Source: Pseudomonadota bacterium (GTDB taxonomy: Bacteria > Pseudomonadota > Alphaproteobacteria > Rhizobiales > Pleomorphomonadaceae). From it: a DNA stretch of 64,000 nt. Of the stretch, positions 52,414 to 61,017 are shown piece by piece (position 1 is the first letter of the stretch; each line of letters begins with the position of its first letter). Made by a program: the position numbers and the translations under genes. Location of the stretch: positions 620,001 to 684,000 of the forward strand of contig JAEZHI010000004.1 of assembly GCA_023436885.1 (NCBI GenBank), read 5' to 3'. The notes under the pieces are model-generated. The model saw only the letters and a program-made list of their open reading frames with translations, was not told where the DNA came from and searched no databases.

Positions 52414-52883
52414 TAGTCGGTGGTGATCCTTGCGAACTCTAGGACGGGCACCTGGGCGGCCCCGTAGTGGTCGATCTTTCGGATGAATTTGAAGCCAGCC
52501 CATTCAAGCCACCTTACGTGGGTGGCATTGCGGGCATCGCAGACGTTGAAGAGGGTGTCGTAGTCGCGGGCAACGGCATGAACGACGTCAAGAGCGCCCC
52601 GGAGGAACTCTACAGGACGCCGCTCGATGACCGCTGTTCCGGCGAAAGAGATGACGCCGTGGGACAGCCCTACCGGAGTCACGGCTAGGATACCGGCTAG
52701 GGTCCCGTCGTTCGCTCGGATGGTCAGTGCTGGTTTCCCGGTCATCACCCCCAGGAGGAGGTTATGGAGGGCCGGTTTCCCGGACACCTCCTGCAACTCT
52801 CTCCGATCTTCCTCGCGGAGCAACGGGGCAAGCTCGTGTGCGTCTGCGAAGGTGGAACGGGTTATGATCCCGTGCGGGGTCAA
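52413..52883 (-). CDS. gp13-like / GNAT-fold internal virion protein A
   Basis: 156 aa from TTG 52883, with AAGGA five bases upstream overlapping the previous stop; an ATG at 52,925 would overlap the tail tube B gene by 34 bases and is less likely. Segments ADAHELAPLLREEDRRE, LAGILAVTPVG and HVRWLEWAGFKFI look like GNAT acetyltransferase folds, as do gp13-type proteins of related phages. Position and length fit T7 gp13. Enzyme activity is not established. Confidence 0.75.
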   Translation of the reverse strand: MTPHGIITRSTFADAHELAPLLREEDRRELQEVSGKPALHNLLLGVMTGKPALTIRANDGTLAGILAVTPVGLSHGVISFAGTAVIERRPVEFLRGALDVVHAVARDYDTLFNVCDARNATHVRWLEWAGFKFIRKIDHYGAAQVPVLEFARITTD

Positions 52884-52891
52884 TGTTATCC

Positions 52892-55282
52892 TTAGTAGCT
52901 GATGGGGACGGCCGAGCCAGTCCATGCGTAGGACATGACGGCGTAGGGGTACGGCCCTCGGTTTCCGAAGCGAATTCGCGCATCTTCCGACTTAGCCATG
53001 ACCGAGACAGGCTTCTTCACCTCGCCGAGCACGACGGACCCAAAGGTGCCCGTCTTGGTGCCTACGAGGGCTGCGGAGAAGTCGTACGAATAGGGAGCCC
53101 GGTAGTCTCTTTCGACATCCACCCCCAGGAAGGCTGTTGAGTGCGTATCGAAGGTGACATTCGCCAACGTCGTGATGATGCCTGGAGAGGCGTTGGCGTA
53201 GCCGCCCTGCCTATTGCTTCTGCGATAGAGGAGCTGTGACAGGTAGCCGTAGCTTTCATATTCCCAACCAGCATAGGCCCATCGGCCCCAATCGCCGCGC
53301 ACGGTGATGTAGTTCCCTGCGTAGGAAAGGCGGGTTGGCTGGGCGCCGAACTCCTCCCCGTCACGCATCATCAGAGAGGCGCCTTCAGCGTGGTATGGGA
53401 GAACGAAGGTGGTCGTGTCAGTGGGCGCGTTGTATGTTCCGAGCACCTCCACACGCCGATCCAAGTAGGCCGGGAATGCCTTTCCGCCTAGCCAGGCCTC
53501 GTGGCAGTTGATGCTCAGCACCTCGCGGGACGTTGGACGGCTCGTGACGACTATCAGCTCCTCACCGTAGAAGCGCAGCCCAACCACCGGATCGGGGATT
53601 GTCCACTTCTGCCACGCCGACTGCGCTTTCTCAGTACCGATCCAAAGCCACTTATAGACGTAGATGGTGTTGGGCTCGGTCTGTGAGACAAGCGCCAGGA
53701 TTTTGAGATCCTCGTCGGCCTCCATCAGGAACACGCCTGAGGGGATGTAGCCGTTGACGTGGTCGGTGATTGTGGGCGCCGCTTTCACCCCGACTTCTCG
53801 ATCATAGCTGAATTCGTGGACAAAACAGCCAGAGGCCGCGTCGTTGACGAAGTACAGATAGTTGCCCGCCACAACGGGTCTCACCCTGGAGCTAGTGCGA
53901 TTGGAAATCACGTGCTCGAAGTTGGCGCTTTTGGGGGTGAAAGTGTCCCCGCCAGCGAGGCGGAACGGGACCGATGCGGTGAACATTATCAGCTCGCCGG
54001 AGAACGGGACCGCGTGATGGATGTCGGAGACCTCCGGGTAGGAGATCGCGCAATCTACCGGGTCTGTATCCAGGGGAGCCAAGACGCTCTCGATGAAGAA
54101 GTTGAAGAAATCACCGTGGCGAGACATCGAGATCGCTTCGCCGGAAATGAACCCAACGCGGTTTTTGAAGAAGACCATGCCGTCGATCGTATGCCCAACG
54201 AAAGAGGGCCACGGGTTGGTGTCTAGGTCTCCGACCTCTCGGTTTGCCCAGGTCGCTTGTTTGAAGGTGAAGGAGCCGTCAGCCTCTCTCACGAGAAGAT
54301 GGGGCATGGTCCGGGGGTCCAACCTGTAGGGGATGCCGGGCCCGAGGGTTTCTTTCCAGCGTCCATTGGCAGCATTCGGAGGATGGTCGAACACCACGTA
54401 GTAATCGTCGTAGTCGGTGTCTTCGTCACCAGAGATTGTTAGGCGGAACCCGTGCGGCGCCTTGCGAGGCAGTTCGGAAAGGTCCGGTGAAATCTCTTTG
54501 TGCGCCCGCATTTTGGTTTCGGTGCCGGCAGCGGCCTCCAGCGTGAAAGCCGAACCGTCCGTGCGCTTAATGTAAATGACGTTGTCATACTGGTCGTACT
54601 GCCAGTCGACCACACCGAGTGTGTTGCGGAGATAGGAGCTGGCGTTGGCCGGAACCGTAGTGATTCCCGGAGGTGGCGCCCCGCTGAGCAACTGCGTAGC
54701 GATCACGTTGGTGCGCGCGCCGCGCTCGGCACTGCGGGCCGCTGAACTGTCATCGTAGGGCCCGCCATCGGTCAAATAGCTGGCGCGCTTGGTCCCATCC
54801 ACGACTATGGCGTATTCAGTGAAATAGTCGCCCTGCACTATGTGGATGAGGCCCGAACTCTCATAGGGCGCTGTAGTCGCGCTGTCCGCCTGGGCTACAA
54901 CCTTCTTGTTCACGATGAAGGTGTGGTCCGCTACAGTTAGGGCCTCTAGGTCACCTGATGCTGCACCGGCAAGGTAGGCGTAGCCGGTCGGCGCGTTGAC
55001 AATTTTAGGCTTCCCTTCGAGATCGTGGACCTGCACCCCAAAGGGACTGATCGTGACCACGTATTGCTCTGTATCGTCGCGGTCGATCAGGTGAATTGTT
55101 GCGTTCTCCGGCAGCGGAGAATTGATTATGCCCTTGGCGATAGCTGGGTTTCGAGGAACGAGGCCCCGAGTGACCGTGGGAAACTGATTGACGCTCTCTT
55201 CGAGCTGCGAGGTCAGCCGGACCTCGTGGGGCTGGCGGCTCACACCGTTGATAAGGTTGGGGGAGCCTCCTTCGGCCCGCAT
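52892..55282 (-). CDS. Tail tubular protein B (T7 gp12-like)
   Basis: 796 aa (T7 gp12 794). Begins MRAEGGSPNLINGVSRQPHE, matching the GGISQQP-type N-terminus of the family. Forms the nozzle of the short tail. The C-terminal half is beta-rich. ATG overlaps the stop of tail tube A (TAATG). Confidence 0.94.
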   Translation of the reverse strand: MRAEGGSPNLINGVSRQPHEVRLTSQLEESVNQFPTVTRGLVPRNPAIAKGIINSPLPENATIHLIDRDDTEQYVVTISPFGVQVHDLEGKPKIVNAPTGYAYLAGAASGDLEALTVADHTFIVNKKVVAQADSATTAPYESSGLIHIVQGDYFTEYAIVVDGTKRASYLTDGGPYDDSSAARSAERGARTNVIATQLLSGAPPPGITTVPANASSYLRNTLGVVDWQYDQYDNVIYIKRTDGSAFTLEAAAGTETKMRAHKEISPDLSELPRKAPHGFRLTISGDEDTDYDDYYVVFDHPPNAANGRWKETLGPGIPYRLDPRTMPHLLVREADGSFTFKQATWANREVGDLDTNPWPSFVGHTIDGMVFFKNRVGFISGEAISMSRHGDFFNFFIESVLAPLDTDPVDCAISYPEVSDIHHAVPFSGELIMFTASVPFRLAGGDTFTPKSANFEHVISNRTSSRVRPVVAGNYLYFVNDAASGCFVHEFSYDREVGVKAAPTITDHVNGYIPSGVFLMEADEDLKILALVSQTEPNTIYVYKWLWIGTEKAQSAWQKWTIPDPVVGLRFYGEELIVVTSRPTSREVLSINCHEAWLGGKAFPAYLDRRVEVLGTYNAPTDTTTFVLPYHAEGASLMMRDGEEFGAQPTRLSYAGNYITVRGDWGRWAYAGWEYESYGYLSQLLYRRSNRQGGYANASPGIITTLANVTFDTHSTAFLGVDVERDYRAPYSYDFSAALVGTKTGTFGSVVLGEVKKPVSVMAKSEDARIRFGNRGPYPYAVMSYAWTGSAVPISY

Positions 55283-55848
55283 TAGTTTCTCCGTATCAGG
55301 TTTTGGATGGTGGTGTTGTTGAGGAGGTTCAGCCCGCCGTTCCGGATGGCCGCCTTGTCAAACGCCGCTTTGGCCCTGAGAAGGTTCCGAGCACGGGCTT
55401 GAGAGACGGCTTCAACGCCGGGGATGCCGTCCACGAACCGCTCAATGGCGAGCGCGGTGATGTATCGACGGGCCACGCTCGGCAGTTCGCCCCATTCGAG
55501 ATGGAGGATGACTGAGCAAGAGAGGGGAGCGTCGAAGTGGAAGGACTTGGAGCCCAGATTGTAGAGACGGGGTCGCCGCTCCACGACGTTCATGTCGGGG
55601 CTCGTAAGGGAGATGATGCTATCCGGGATGACGATCTCTCCGTCGTCATTGGGGGATAGCGGATAGTCGTCCTCGGCGTTGAACCAATGCCCTTCCTCCT
55701 GAAAATCTCGGGAGGTTGAGCGGAGGACTGACAAGGCCATGTTGCCGGACGGGGGCAGATTTTCGATGTTCTCGACAGGGTCTTCGCCAATCGCCGAGAG
55801 CATTTCGCTGACCGCGACGACTTCGCTAGCAGCGCCAAGCGTTTCCAG
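55282..55848 (-). CDS. Tail tubular protein A (T7 gp11-like), probable CTG start
   Basis: 188 aa if CTG 55848 is used. It has AGGAG seven bases upstream and yields an N-terminus (ETLGAASEVVAVSEMLSAIG) that aligns with T7 gp11. No ATG, GTG or TTG lies in frame between the terminator hairpin and ATG 55,803, which would remove 15 conserved residues. The frame upstream of the hairpin starts at ATG 55,902 inside the terminator and is unlikely. Forms the gatekeeper ring of the tail. Overlaps tail tube B (TAATG). Confidence 0.88.
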   Translation of the reverse strand: METLGAASEVVAVSEMLSAIGEDPVENIENLPPSGNMALSVLRSTSRDFQEEGHWFNAEDDYPLSPNDDGEIVIPDSIISLTSPDMNVVERRPRLYNLGSKSFHFDAPLSCSVILHLEWGELPSVARRYITALAIERFVDGIPGVEAVSQARARNLLRAKAAFDKAAIRNGGLNLLNNTTIQNLIRRN

Positions 55849-55863
55849 TGGAGTACTCCTAAA

Positions 55864-55900
55864 ACGAAAAAATAGCCGAGGCCCCCGAAGGGACCCCGGC
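55864..55900 (-). terminator. Terminator after the major capsid gene (T7 T-phi equivalent)
   Basis: On the minus strand an 11-bp stem with two G-U pairs and a TTCG loop (55,875-55,900), followed by TATTTTTTCG. It sits directly past the capsid stop, as T-phi does in T7. Confidence 0.88.
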
Positions 55901-55908
55901 AAGTTTGA

Positions 55909-56856
55909 TTAGGAGGCCGCGACGGCCTTGACCTCGATGGCGCCCTCCGGACGCAGCGGGCCGTGACCCACGGCGTAGCGGGCGGCGAGAAGCGTGGCCT
56001 GGAACAGGGTCAGGTACTCAGACTGCATGGACAGGTCCATGAGCTTGACCGTACCCACCGCCGAGCGGTGAATGACCGAGAACGCCGTGGTGGCGAAGTT
56101 GCCCCGGTACTTGGCCGGGATCGCCGCGAGGGCGCTATCGTCAGCGTTCGGAACGTGGTTCGACTTGACGATGGTGATACCCGCAAGGGTCTCGATCTTG
56201 CCGTCGGCGATAGAGCCTCGGCCGCCCCAATCCTTGTTGATCAGGTTGGTGTTGGCCGCAGCGGCGTAGTAGGTGGCCGGGCGCATCATGGCGAAGCGGT
56301 CGCTATCCGGGATCGAGTTCTCATCGAACTTCTGGGCGGAAGCGAACAGGGCCGCCGAGATGAGGCTACCATCGGTGCGGACGTTGACGCCAGCGTTGAT
56401 GGCCGTGCCGCCCGGCAGACCCGTGACAGTCGCAGCTTCGCGGGCAGTCAGCACAGCCACGCGGGCAACGTTCTGGTCGTAGGCCTTAGCGAGCGCCTCG
56501 CCGAGCTGCTTGGTGTACTCCGAGCGGAAGTCGTAGTGCGCCTTGGCCTGATCGATGTCAGCAATGAACACGTTGGCGAGCAGGAGGTCGTCGATGGTGA
56601 TGACGCGCTCCGCACCGGCAATGGTCGAGCCGGTGAGCTGGTTGCCCGGCGTGTGATAGCTGGCGGTCGCAACGCCGGTCGCCGGGAACTGAGCGGACTT
56701 GCCGTTGGCGATCTGGCGGACGAGGTGCTTGTCCTGATAGACGCAAGCCTCGTTGAAGGCGGTGAGGATTTCACCCGCGAAGACCTTGAGCATCAGGGCA
56801 TCGACATCGCCCGTGAGGTTGACCTGACCGAGGCGGGAAACAGTAACGTTAGACAT
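55909..56856 (-). CDS. Major capsid protein (T7 gp10-like)
   Basis: 315 aa (T7 gp10A 345). Key segments are LMLKVFAGEILTAFNEACVY and GKSAQFPATGVATASYHTPG, with LDLSMQSEYL-type C-terminal and RYAVGHGPLRPEGAIE end. The HK97-fold shell protein of the head. It has its own long upstream region with hairpins and a terminator right behind, indicating the highest expression of the late genes. Confidence 0.94.
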   Translation of the reverse strand: MSNVTVSRLGQVNLTGDVDALMLKVFAGEILTAFNEACVYQDKHLVRQIANGKSAQFPATGVATASYHTPGNQLTGSTIAGAERVITIDDLLLANVFIADIDQAKAHYDFRSEYTKQLGEALAKAYDQNVARVAVLTAREAATVTGLPGGTAINAGVNVRTDGSLISAALFASAQKFDENSIPDSDRFAMMRPATYYAAAANTNLINKDWGGRGSIADGKIETLAGITIVKSNHVPNADDSALAAIPAKYRGNFATTAFSVIHRSAVGTVKLMDLSMQSEYLTLFQATLLAARYAVGHGPLRPEGAIEVKAVAAS

Positions 56857-57086
56857 ATTTTTTCCTGTGTGTGATGGAGGGATGTTGGTCCGTCCAAGAC
56901 ACCGCGCAGGAACGCGAGATTATCCGCGCAGGGCTCCCCTCGGGGAACCTGAAGGCGGGTCAAGGTTCTTGATCGTGATCTTGATGTGGAACCGGAGTCG
57001 CCGCCGAGGAGGCAGCGCGACTATGTCCAAACACAGGAAATACTAGGGTGGTGGGGGTGGGACGCCGTTTTACAGGCGCCCCGCCG
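56857..57086. promoter_or_regulatory. Intergenic region before the capsid gene
   Basis: 230 bases with no gene. On the minus strand it holds CCTAGTATTTCC-type AT-rich sequence near 57,040 followed by several hairpins (GGTTCCCC/GGGGAGCC, TCAAG-AAC-CTTGA). Expected to contain the capsid promoter, possibly for a phage RNA polymerase; no motif could be confirmed by repetition. Confidence 0.45.
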
Positions 57087-57377
57087 TCACAGGAAGCTCT
57101 CGTAGAAGACGATGAGGCGCTTGCCGCACGCCGTCTTGTCCGCTTCGGATAGCTTGAGCGAAGCGATTAGTTCGATGACTTCAGATTTGTTCAGCGCGCC
57201 CTTGGGTGCCGGGACGATGCTGTCGAAGCAGACCTTCAGGTCCGCCGGAATGGGCGGGAGGGTTTCCCGCATGGGGACATCACTTTGGAGAAGGTTTCCA
57301 AAGGTCCCGCAGCCGCTCAGTGTCAGCGTCAGTAAGACACTCGCGAGAGCGGTCAGGGTCGTTCTTGACGTGCTCAC
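57087..57377 (-). CDS. Rz1-like outer-membrane spanin lipoprotein
   Basis: 96 aa. The N-terminal signal ends in the lipobox LTLSGC, giving a lipidated Cys; the mature part is Pro-containing (LPPIPADL). The gene overlaps Rz out of frame by 98 bases, the classic Rz/Rz1 arrangement. Together they disrupt the outer membrane at lysis. Confidence 0.85.
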   Translation of the reverse strand: MSTSRTTLTALASVLLTLTLSGCGTFGNLLQSDVPMRETLPPIPADLKVCFDSIVPAPKGALNKSEVIELIASLKLSEADKTACGKRLIVFYESFL

Positions 57378-57636
57378 GTAGCCCGTTGATCCTTTCCTTA
57401 AGGGTGGTGATTTGACGGGCGTCCTCTTGGGCCCTCTCGGAGTGCTGCGTCAGAATGAGCGAGTTCCGAGCGGCTTGCTCTCGAAGATAGGCCGCTTCCA
57501 ATTGGAGGTTTTGGACGGTCTGTTCGAGGCGGGCCTGGGCCTTACCCTTTTGATAGAGCGTGATCCCGAGGCCGCACAAAGCCAACAGGCTCGCGACCAG
57601 GATCATCAGCTTCCAGTTCTTGATTACCCAGAGCAT
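57280..57636 (-). CDS. Rz-like inner-membrane spanin
   Basis: 118 aa from ATG 57636. A single N-terminal membrane span (WKLMILVASLLALCGLGITLY) followed by a coiled coil (ARLEQTVQNLQLEAAYLREQ). Partner of the overlapping Rz1-like lipoprotein. The longer frame to 57,711 overlaps the holin and lacks a ribosome site. Confidence 0.86.
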   Translation of the reverse strand: MLWVIKNWKLMILVASLLALCGLGITLYQKGKAQARLEQTVQNLQLEAAYLREQAARNSLILTQHSERAQEDARQITTLKERINGLREHVKNDPDRSRECLTDADTERLRDLWKPSPK

Positions 57637-57874
57637 CAGGTGGGGGTGTCTCTCCCTGTTCGGTGAAGAAGTTGAGGAAGCGCCGATAGTCCAGATGGCC
57701 GACGCCGACATAAGCGCCGTAGCCGAGCCCCACCACGCTAAGAGCGGAGGCGACTACTGCCGCCCCCTGCCCTGCGTAGACGCCATAAAAGGCGAGCACC
57801 CAGGCGGAAAGGGTGTTCCCCAGGAGGAACACCTTTGAAGTCCGCCGGGTTGACTTGGATCGAGGGTCCCTCAC
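57542..57874 (-). CDS. Holin-like protein of the lysis cassette
   Basis: 110 aa, GTG 57874 overlapping the endolysin stop (GTGA). Two hydrophobic spans (LLGNTLSAWVLAFYGVYAG and AAVVASALSVVGLGYGAYVG) with a charged, Pro-containing tail. Together with the neighbouring amidase and spanins it makes a complete lysis set. The longer open frame to 58,210 is antisense-like shadow of the amidase. Confidence 0.72.
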   Translation of the reverse strand: MRDPRSKSTRRTSKVFLLGNTLSAWVLAFYGVYAGQGAAVVASALSVVGLGYGAYVGVGHLDYRRFLNFFTEQGETPPPDALGNQELEADDPGREPVGFVRPRDHALSKG

Positions 57875-58290
57875 ACCAAGCTCCCGAGGGGGTCCTTCCG
57901 CACATCGAAGCTCGGACACGCCTTGTCGGCGTACTGGTTGTGTCCAGAGACCTTCCGGATGGTCCGGTACTTCCCGATGAGGTCCTTGCAGAGGCCCATA
58001 AGGGCCGCCTTCTGAGCCGCAGTGCGGGTGTCTTTGGGCAGCTTGGCGTCCGCCGTCATCCCGCCGATATAGCAGATGCCAACGGTGCCCACGTTGTGCC
58101 CCTCTACGTGTGCCCCAACTCTGTCCAAGGGGCGGCCAGCCTGGACCGTTCCGTCCAGCAGCACCACGTAGTGATACCCAATCCCCGACCATCCCCGCTG
58201 CCGGTGCCAACTATCGATGTCGGCGGCAGTGAAGTGTTTGCCTTCGGGGGTGGCCGCGCAATGAATAACGATCTCATTCAGCGGGCGCAT
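57871..58290 (-). CDS. N-acetylmuramoyl-L-alanine amidase endolysin (T7 lysozyme-like)
   Basis: 139 aa (T7 gp3.5 about 151). Zinc ligands are the His of VIHCAAT, the His of SGHNQY and the Cys of KACPSF. The catalytic Tyr (GYHYVV) and Lys of the DKACPS element are retained. Cuts the amide bond between MurNAc and the peptide stem. In T7 the same protein also inhibits T7 RNA polymerase; here the gene is moved from the early region into the structural cluster. Confidence 0.92.
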   Translation of the reverse strand: MRPLNEIVIHCAATPEGKHFTAADIDSWHRQRGWSGIGYHYVVLLDGTVQAGRPLDRVGAHVEGHNVGTVGICYIGGMTADAKLPKDTRTAAQKAALMGLCKDLIGKYRTIRKVSGHNQYADKACPSFDVRKDPLGSLV

Positions 58291-58296
58291 ATTGGA

Positions 58297-59082
58297 TTAA
58301 ATCTTCGACCGGGAGAGCTTCTCAATGACCGCCTGACGGAATGCCGGATCGCTCCGGTACTCGGGCTTGGCCTGATCTCGAAGGAGTTCTTCCAACGAGC
58401 CGTACGCGCCACCCTTGGTCTGGGTAGTGGTCGGCTTCAGGAGCTTCGGGGCGACCCCCTTGGCCTTGTCGTAGTCAGCCTTAAGGGCCTTGAGCGCCTG
58501 TTCGATGCGCCCTCGGCTCTTTGAGTTGGCAGCATCGTTGAAGGCGTCAATCTGGTCTTTGTTCCAGTTCTGACCAGCCCACTCGGTCATCTTGTTGACG
58601 GCTTCTTCGCCACCAACGGCACCGAGCATTTCAGCGCGGATAACTGCGCCCTGCGAGACCCGGTAGGCCACGAACTCATCCACGAGGGCCTTGTCCACGC
58701 CCACTGAAGCGAGCTTGGTGTAGGTGTCCTCGGGGAGCGTACCGTGCTCTTCCCAGTGGGCTTCGAGGCTCGGGATGTCGAGACCGGCTTCCTCGGCCAC
58801 TTCCCGCGCCTTGTCGGCTTCCGGATCGTCGCCCTCGGCGGGCTCTTCGGATGCTTCATCGGTGGTGGTAGGGGCCGCAGACTCGACCTCTTCGGCGGTC
58901 TTTGAACCGGCGCCGAGCTTGCTCTCCAGATGTGCGTATGAGGCGAGGAGGGCTTCCGTGTTCACCGACTTGGTTTCGGCGTTCCAGAACTTCTCGGGGA
59001 CATTGTCGGGGCGGCCGGTGTCAGGCGTCGGAGCTTCAGCGCCAGTAGGCGAAGTGATCGTCACGTCTGCGACAGCACCCAT
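58297..59082 (-). CDS. Scaffolding protein (T7 gp9-like)
   Basis: 261 aa. Acidic and Ala/Glu-rich (about 60-105) with a helical C-terminus (RSDPAFRQAVIEKLSRSKI). It directs assembly of the capsid precursor and then leaves. Its ATG overlaps the stop of the preceding 55-aa gene. Confidence 0.85.
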   Translation of the reverse strand: MGAVADVTITSPTGAEAPTPDTGRPDNVPEKFWNAETKSVNTEALLASYAHLESKLGAGSKTAEEVESAAPTTTDEASEEPAEGDDPEADKAREVAEEAGLDIPSLEAHWEEHGTLPEDTYTKLASVGVDKALVDEFVAYRVSQGAVIRAEMLGAVGGEEAVNKMTEWAGQNWNKDQIDAFNDAANSKSRGRIEQALKALKADYDKAKGVAPKLLKPTTTQTKGGAYGSLEELLRDQAKPEYRSDPAFRQAVIEKLSRSKI

Positions 59083-59249
59083 TAGGCGACCCTCGTCTCG
59101 ATATGAAGGCCACTTGCGGTCTTCTCCACGAGGTAGGTGGCGCCGTCGCGCTCCACCAGCTCCTTACCGGAGGAGCGGGCGAGTTCGGCGATAGCGGATG
59201 CTTCTTCCGCAGCAGTGGCGGGTTCGTTTACAGTCTTCACGCGAGCCAT
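59082..59249 (-). CDS. 55-residue phage protein between portal and scaffold
   Basis: ATG 59249 starts 2 bases past the portal stop, and its TAA overlaps the scaffold ATG (TAATG). Starts MARVKTVNEPATAAEEASAI, with GKELVERDGATYLVEK after. Helical, charged, not recognised. The exact fit in the gap is strong evidence. Confidence 0.72.
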   Translation of the reverse strand: MARVKTVNEPATAAEEASAIAELARSSGKELVERDGATYLVEKTASGLHIETRVA

Positions 59250-59253
59250 TGGG

Positions 59254-60810
59254 TTACTGTGTCTCCATCTGTTTCTGTGCCATTCCGCCCAATTGGGTCA
59301 CGGCGTTGGGGCCGAGCCGGTCGGCCATTTGCATCATCATTGCCTGTTGCTGCTCTGCGGCAATCTCTTCGGGCGTCTTGAGGAGCCCTTCGGTCTCAAT
59401 GTTCAGACCATTGGCGAAGCGCATAGCGATACCGTCCCACTTGATGGACGCTGCTGCCGGGGACTCCCCGATCAAGCTAATGAATTGGATGAGGTTAGAG
59501 AGGTCATTGCCCCGACCGAGGGCATCCATGCCGGTGACAACCTTGGGGGTTGCAACCTGCTTGGGAAGCTCAGGAAGGGCGCCCTGCCGCTCAAGGTTCT
59601 TGATCTGAACGCGGGCAAGGGGAAGCTGAAGATCGACCGACTGAACGGAGTAGGTGCCGCCGAGGGTGTCTTCAAGTTCACGAGCCATGAACCGGATTTC
59701 CTCCGCTGTCACCCGTTCACCGGGCCGCTGGATGGCCGTGTTCATGAGGAAGGCGAAGGCGAGCCTGTTGGACAGCTCGTCAATCATCTCCTTCGCCACG
59801 CGGAAGTCGTTGTACCGCTCAATCTGGAGGAACCTCACGTCCTCCGGATTGCCGATTACCGGCTCCCCATTCTCTGCATCCGTCAGGTCTTTCGCCGTGA
59901 GAATGCCGTTGGGGTTGAGGATCGGGATAACGCGGGCCGAGATTGCAACGAACTCTCGGATGGCCTTCGAGAGGCTTTCAAGGTGGACGAGGTCCCCGAG
60001 GTACTCTTCTACGAGGCCCCGGCCGTAATCTTCGCCATCCACCTTGTTGTAGCGGAGGACGAGGAACGGGAGTTCTTCGCGGAGGTAGGTCCCTTCGGAG
60101 CCGGGAACGATCATCCCGCCGACTTCCTGATACACCGTGTACTGGCCATCTTCGTTCAGGAGGACATGGGTGTAGAGGTCGACGGTCTCGGAGCTGGCTT
60201 GGGTCTGAACGCCCCCCTCTGACGCAGGAGCGTTCTCCTGTTGCTTGTCAGGCAGCGCATTCCGGACTTCTTCAGGGAGGGCCGCCTTGGCAATTGCCTC
60301 CTTGGAAATCCATTCGAGGATAATTCCCGAGGGATCGCGCTTGCAGACGTACTTGTCCAACCGGTAGACCCTGCAACGGCCCTCTTCGGGCACATAAAGG
60401 GTGGCGTTGCCGGTGGTCACTAGGAGCCTGAAGACCTCGTAGAGATCAGACCGGATTGCCCTGCCCTCGAAATCCGACATGACACGGCGGACATACTGCC
60501 CGAATGCGCGGTCGATCTCGTCTTTGAGACCCTCCTTCTGCGTCATCTCGTTCGCGGTAAGGGCATCCACCTCCATTTTGAGGTAGGGCGCGTTCGGGGG
60601 GAACAGGGCCATAAGCAGCTTGGCCGAGACGTTATTGACGCCTCGGGCGCCTAGACCTTGTTCAGGGGTTGTGAATGAAGTGGACCCGTTCGCTCCGTCA
60701 GCGGGGAGGAGCGAGGGGATGGTGAGTTTGGCGCACTGACGGCCACGGTCCAGATACGGGGAGCGGTCCTGCTCTAAAGCAGCGAACCGGGATTCTGCCG
60801 AACCGGCCAT
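59254..60810 (-). CDS. Portal / head-tail connector (T7 gp8-like)
   Basis: 518 aa (T7 gp8 536). Segments ARGVNNVSAKLLMALFPPNAPYLKM, split by family spacing, and the C-terminal Gln-rich tail (AAEQQQAMMMQM) fit gp8. It forms the 12-mer ring at the packaging vertex. ATG 60810 follows the gp7.3-like gene by 6 bases. Confidence 0.94.
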   Translation of the reverse strand: MAGSAESRFAALEQDRSPYLDRGRQCAKLTIPSLLPADGANGSTSFTTPEQGLGARGVNNVSAKLLMALFPPNAPYLKMEVDALTANEMTQKEGLKDEIDRAFGQYVRRVMSDFEGRAIRSDLYEVFRLLVTTGNATLYVPEEGRCRVYRLDKYVCKRDPSGIILEWISKEAIAKAALPEEVRNALPDKQQENAPASEGGVQTQASSETVDLYTHVLLNEDGQYTVYQEVGGMIVPGSEGTYLREELPFLVLRYNKVDGEDYGRGLVEEYLGDLVHLESLSKAIREFVAISARVIPILNPNGILTAKDLTDAENGEPVIGNPEDVRFLQIERYNDFRVAKEMIDELSNRLAFAFLMNTAIQRPGERVTAEEIRFMARELEDTLGGTYSVQSVDLQLPLARVQIKNLERQGALPELPKQVATPKVVTGMDALGRGNDLSNLIQFISLIGESPAAASIKWDGIAMRFANGLNIETEGLLKTPEEIAAEQQQAMMMQMADRLGPNAVTQLGGMAQKQMETQ

Positions 60811-60816
60811 TAAGCC

Positions 60817-61017
60817 TTAGACGTTGACGCCTGACGCGGCGGGACCGGCCGAAGTAGTCTCCGAGGCAAGATCGATGCGCAGAGGGTTGCGCCGTCGCTT
60901 CATCGTGCTCTGACTGTCTTTGTCGATCTCAACCGGATCGGGAGCCTTCTCTGGGAGGGTGGTGGCCTGTGGGATGATATTCTTGACGGGAGGCGCCTTA
61001 GAACCAAACACGCACAT
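60817..61017 (-). CDS. gp7.3-like tail assembly protein
   Basis: 66 aa. MCVFGSKAPPVKNII start, KRRRNPLRIDLA in the middle, and an end (AASGVNV) resembling the GGINI end of T7 gp7.3. ATG overlaps the preceding stop (TAATG). Small virion protein placed just before the portal as in T7. Confidence 0.72.
   Translation of the reverse strand: MCVFGSKAPPVKNIIPQATTLPEKAPDPVEIDKDSQSTMKRRRNPLRIDLASETTSAGPAASGVNV

Noticed and set aside
57542..58210. 223-codon minus-strand frame over the amidase and holin
   Set aside because: Only the last 110 codons, from GTG 57,874, look like a membrane protein; the rest is an out-of-frame reading of the amidase.
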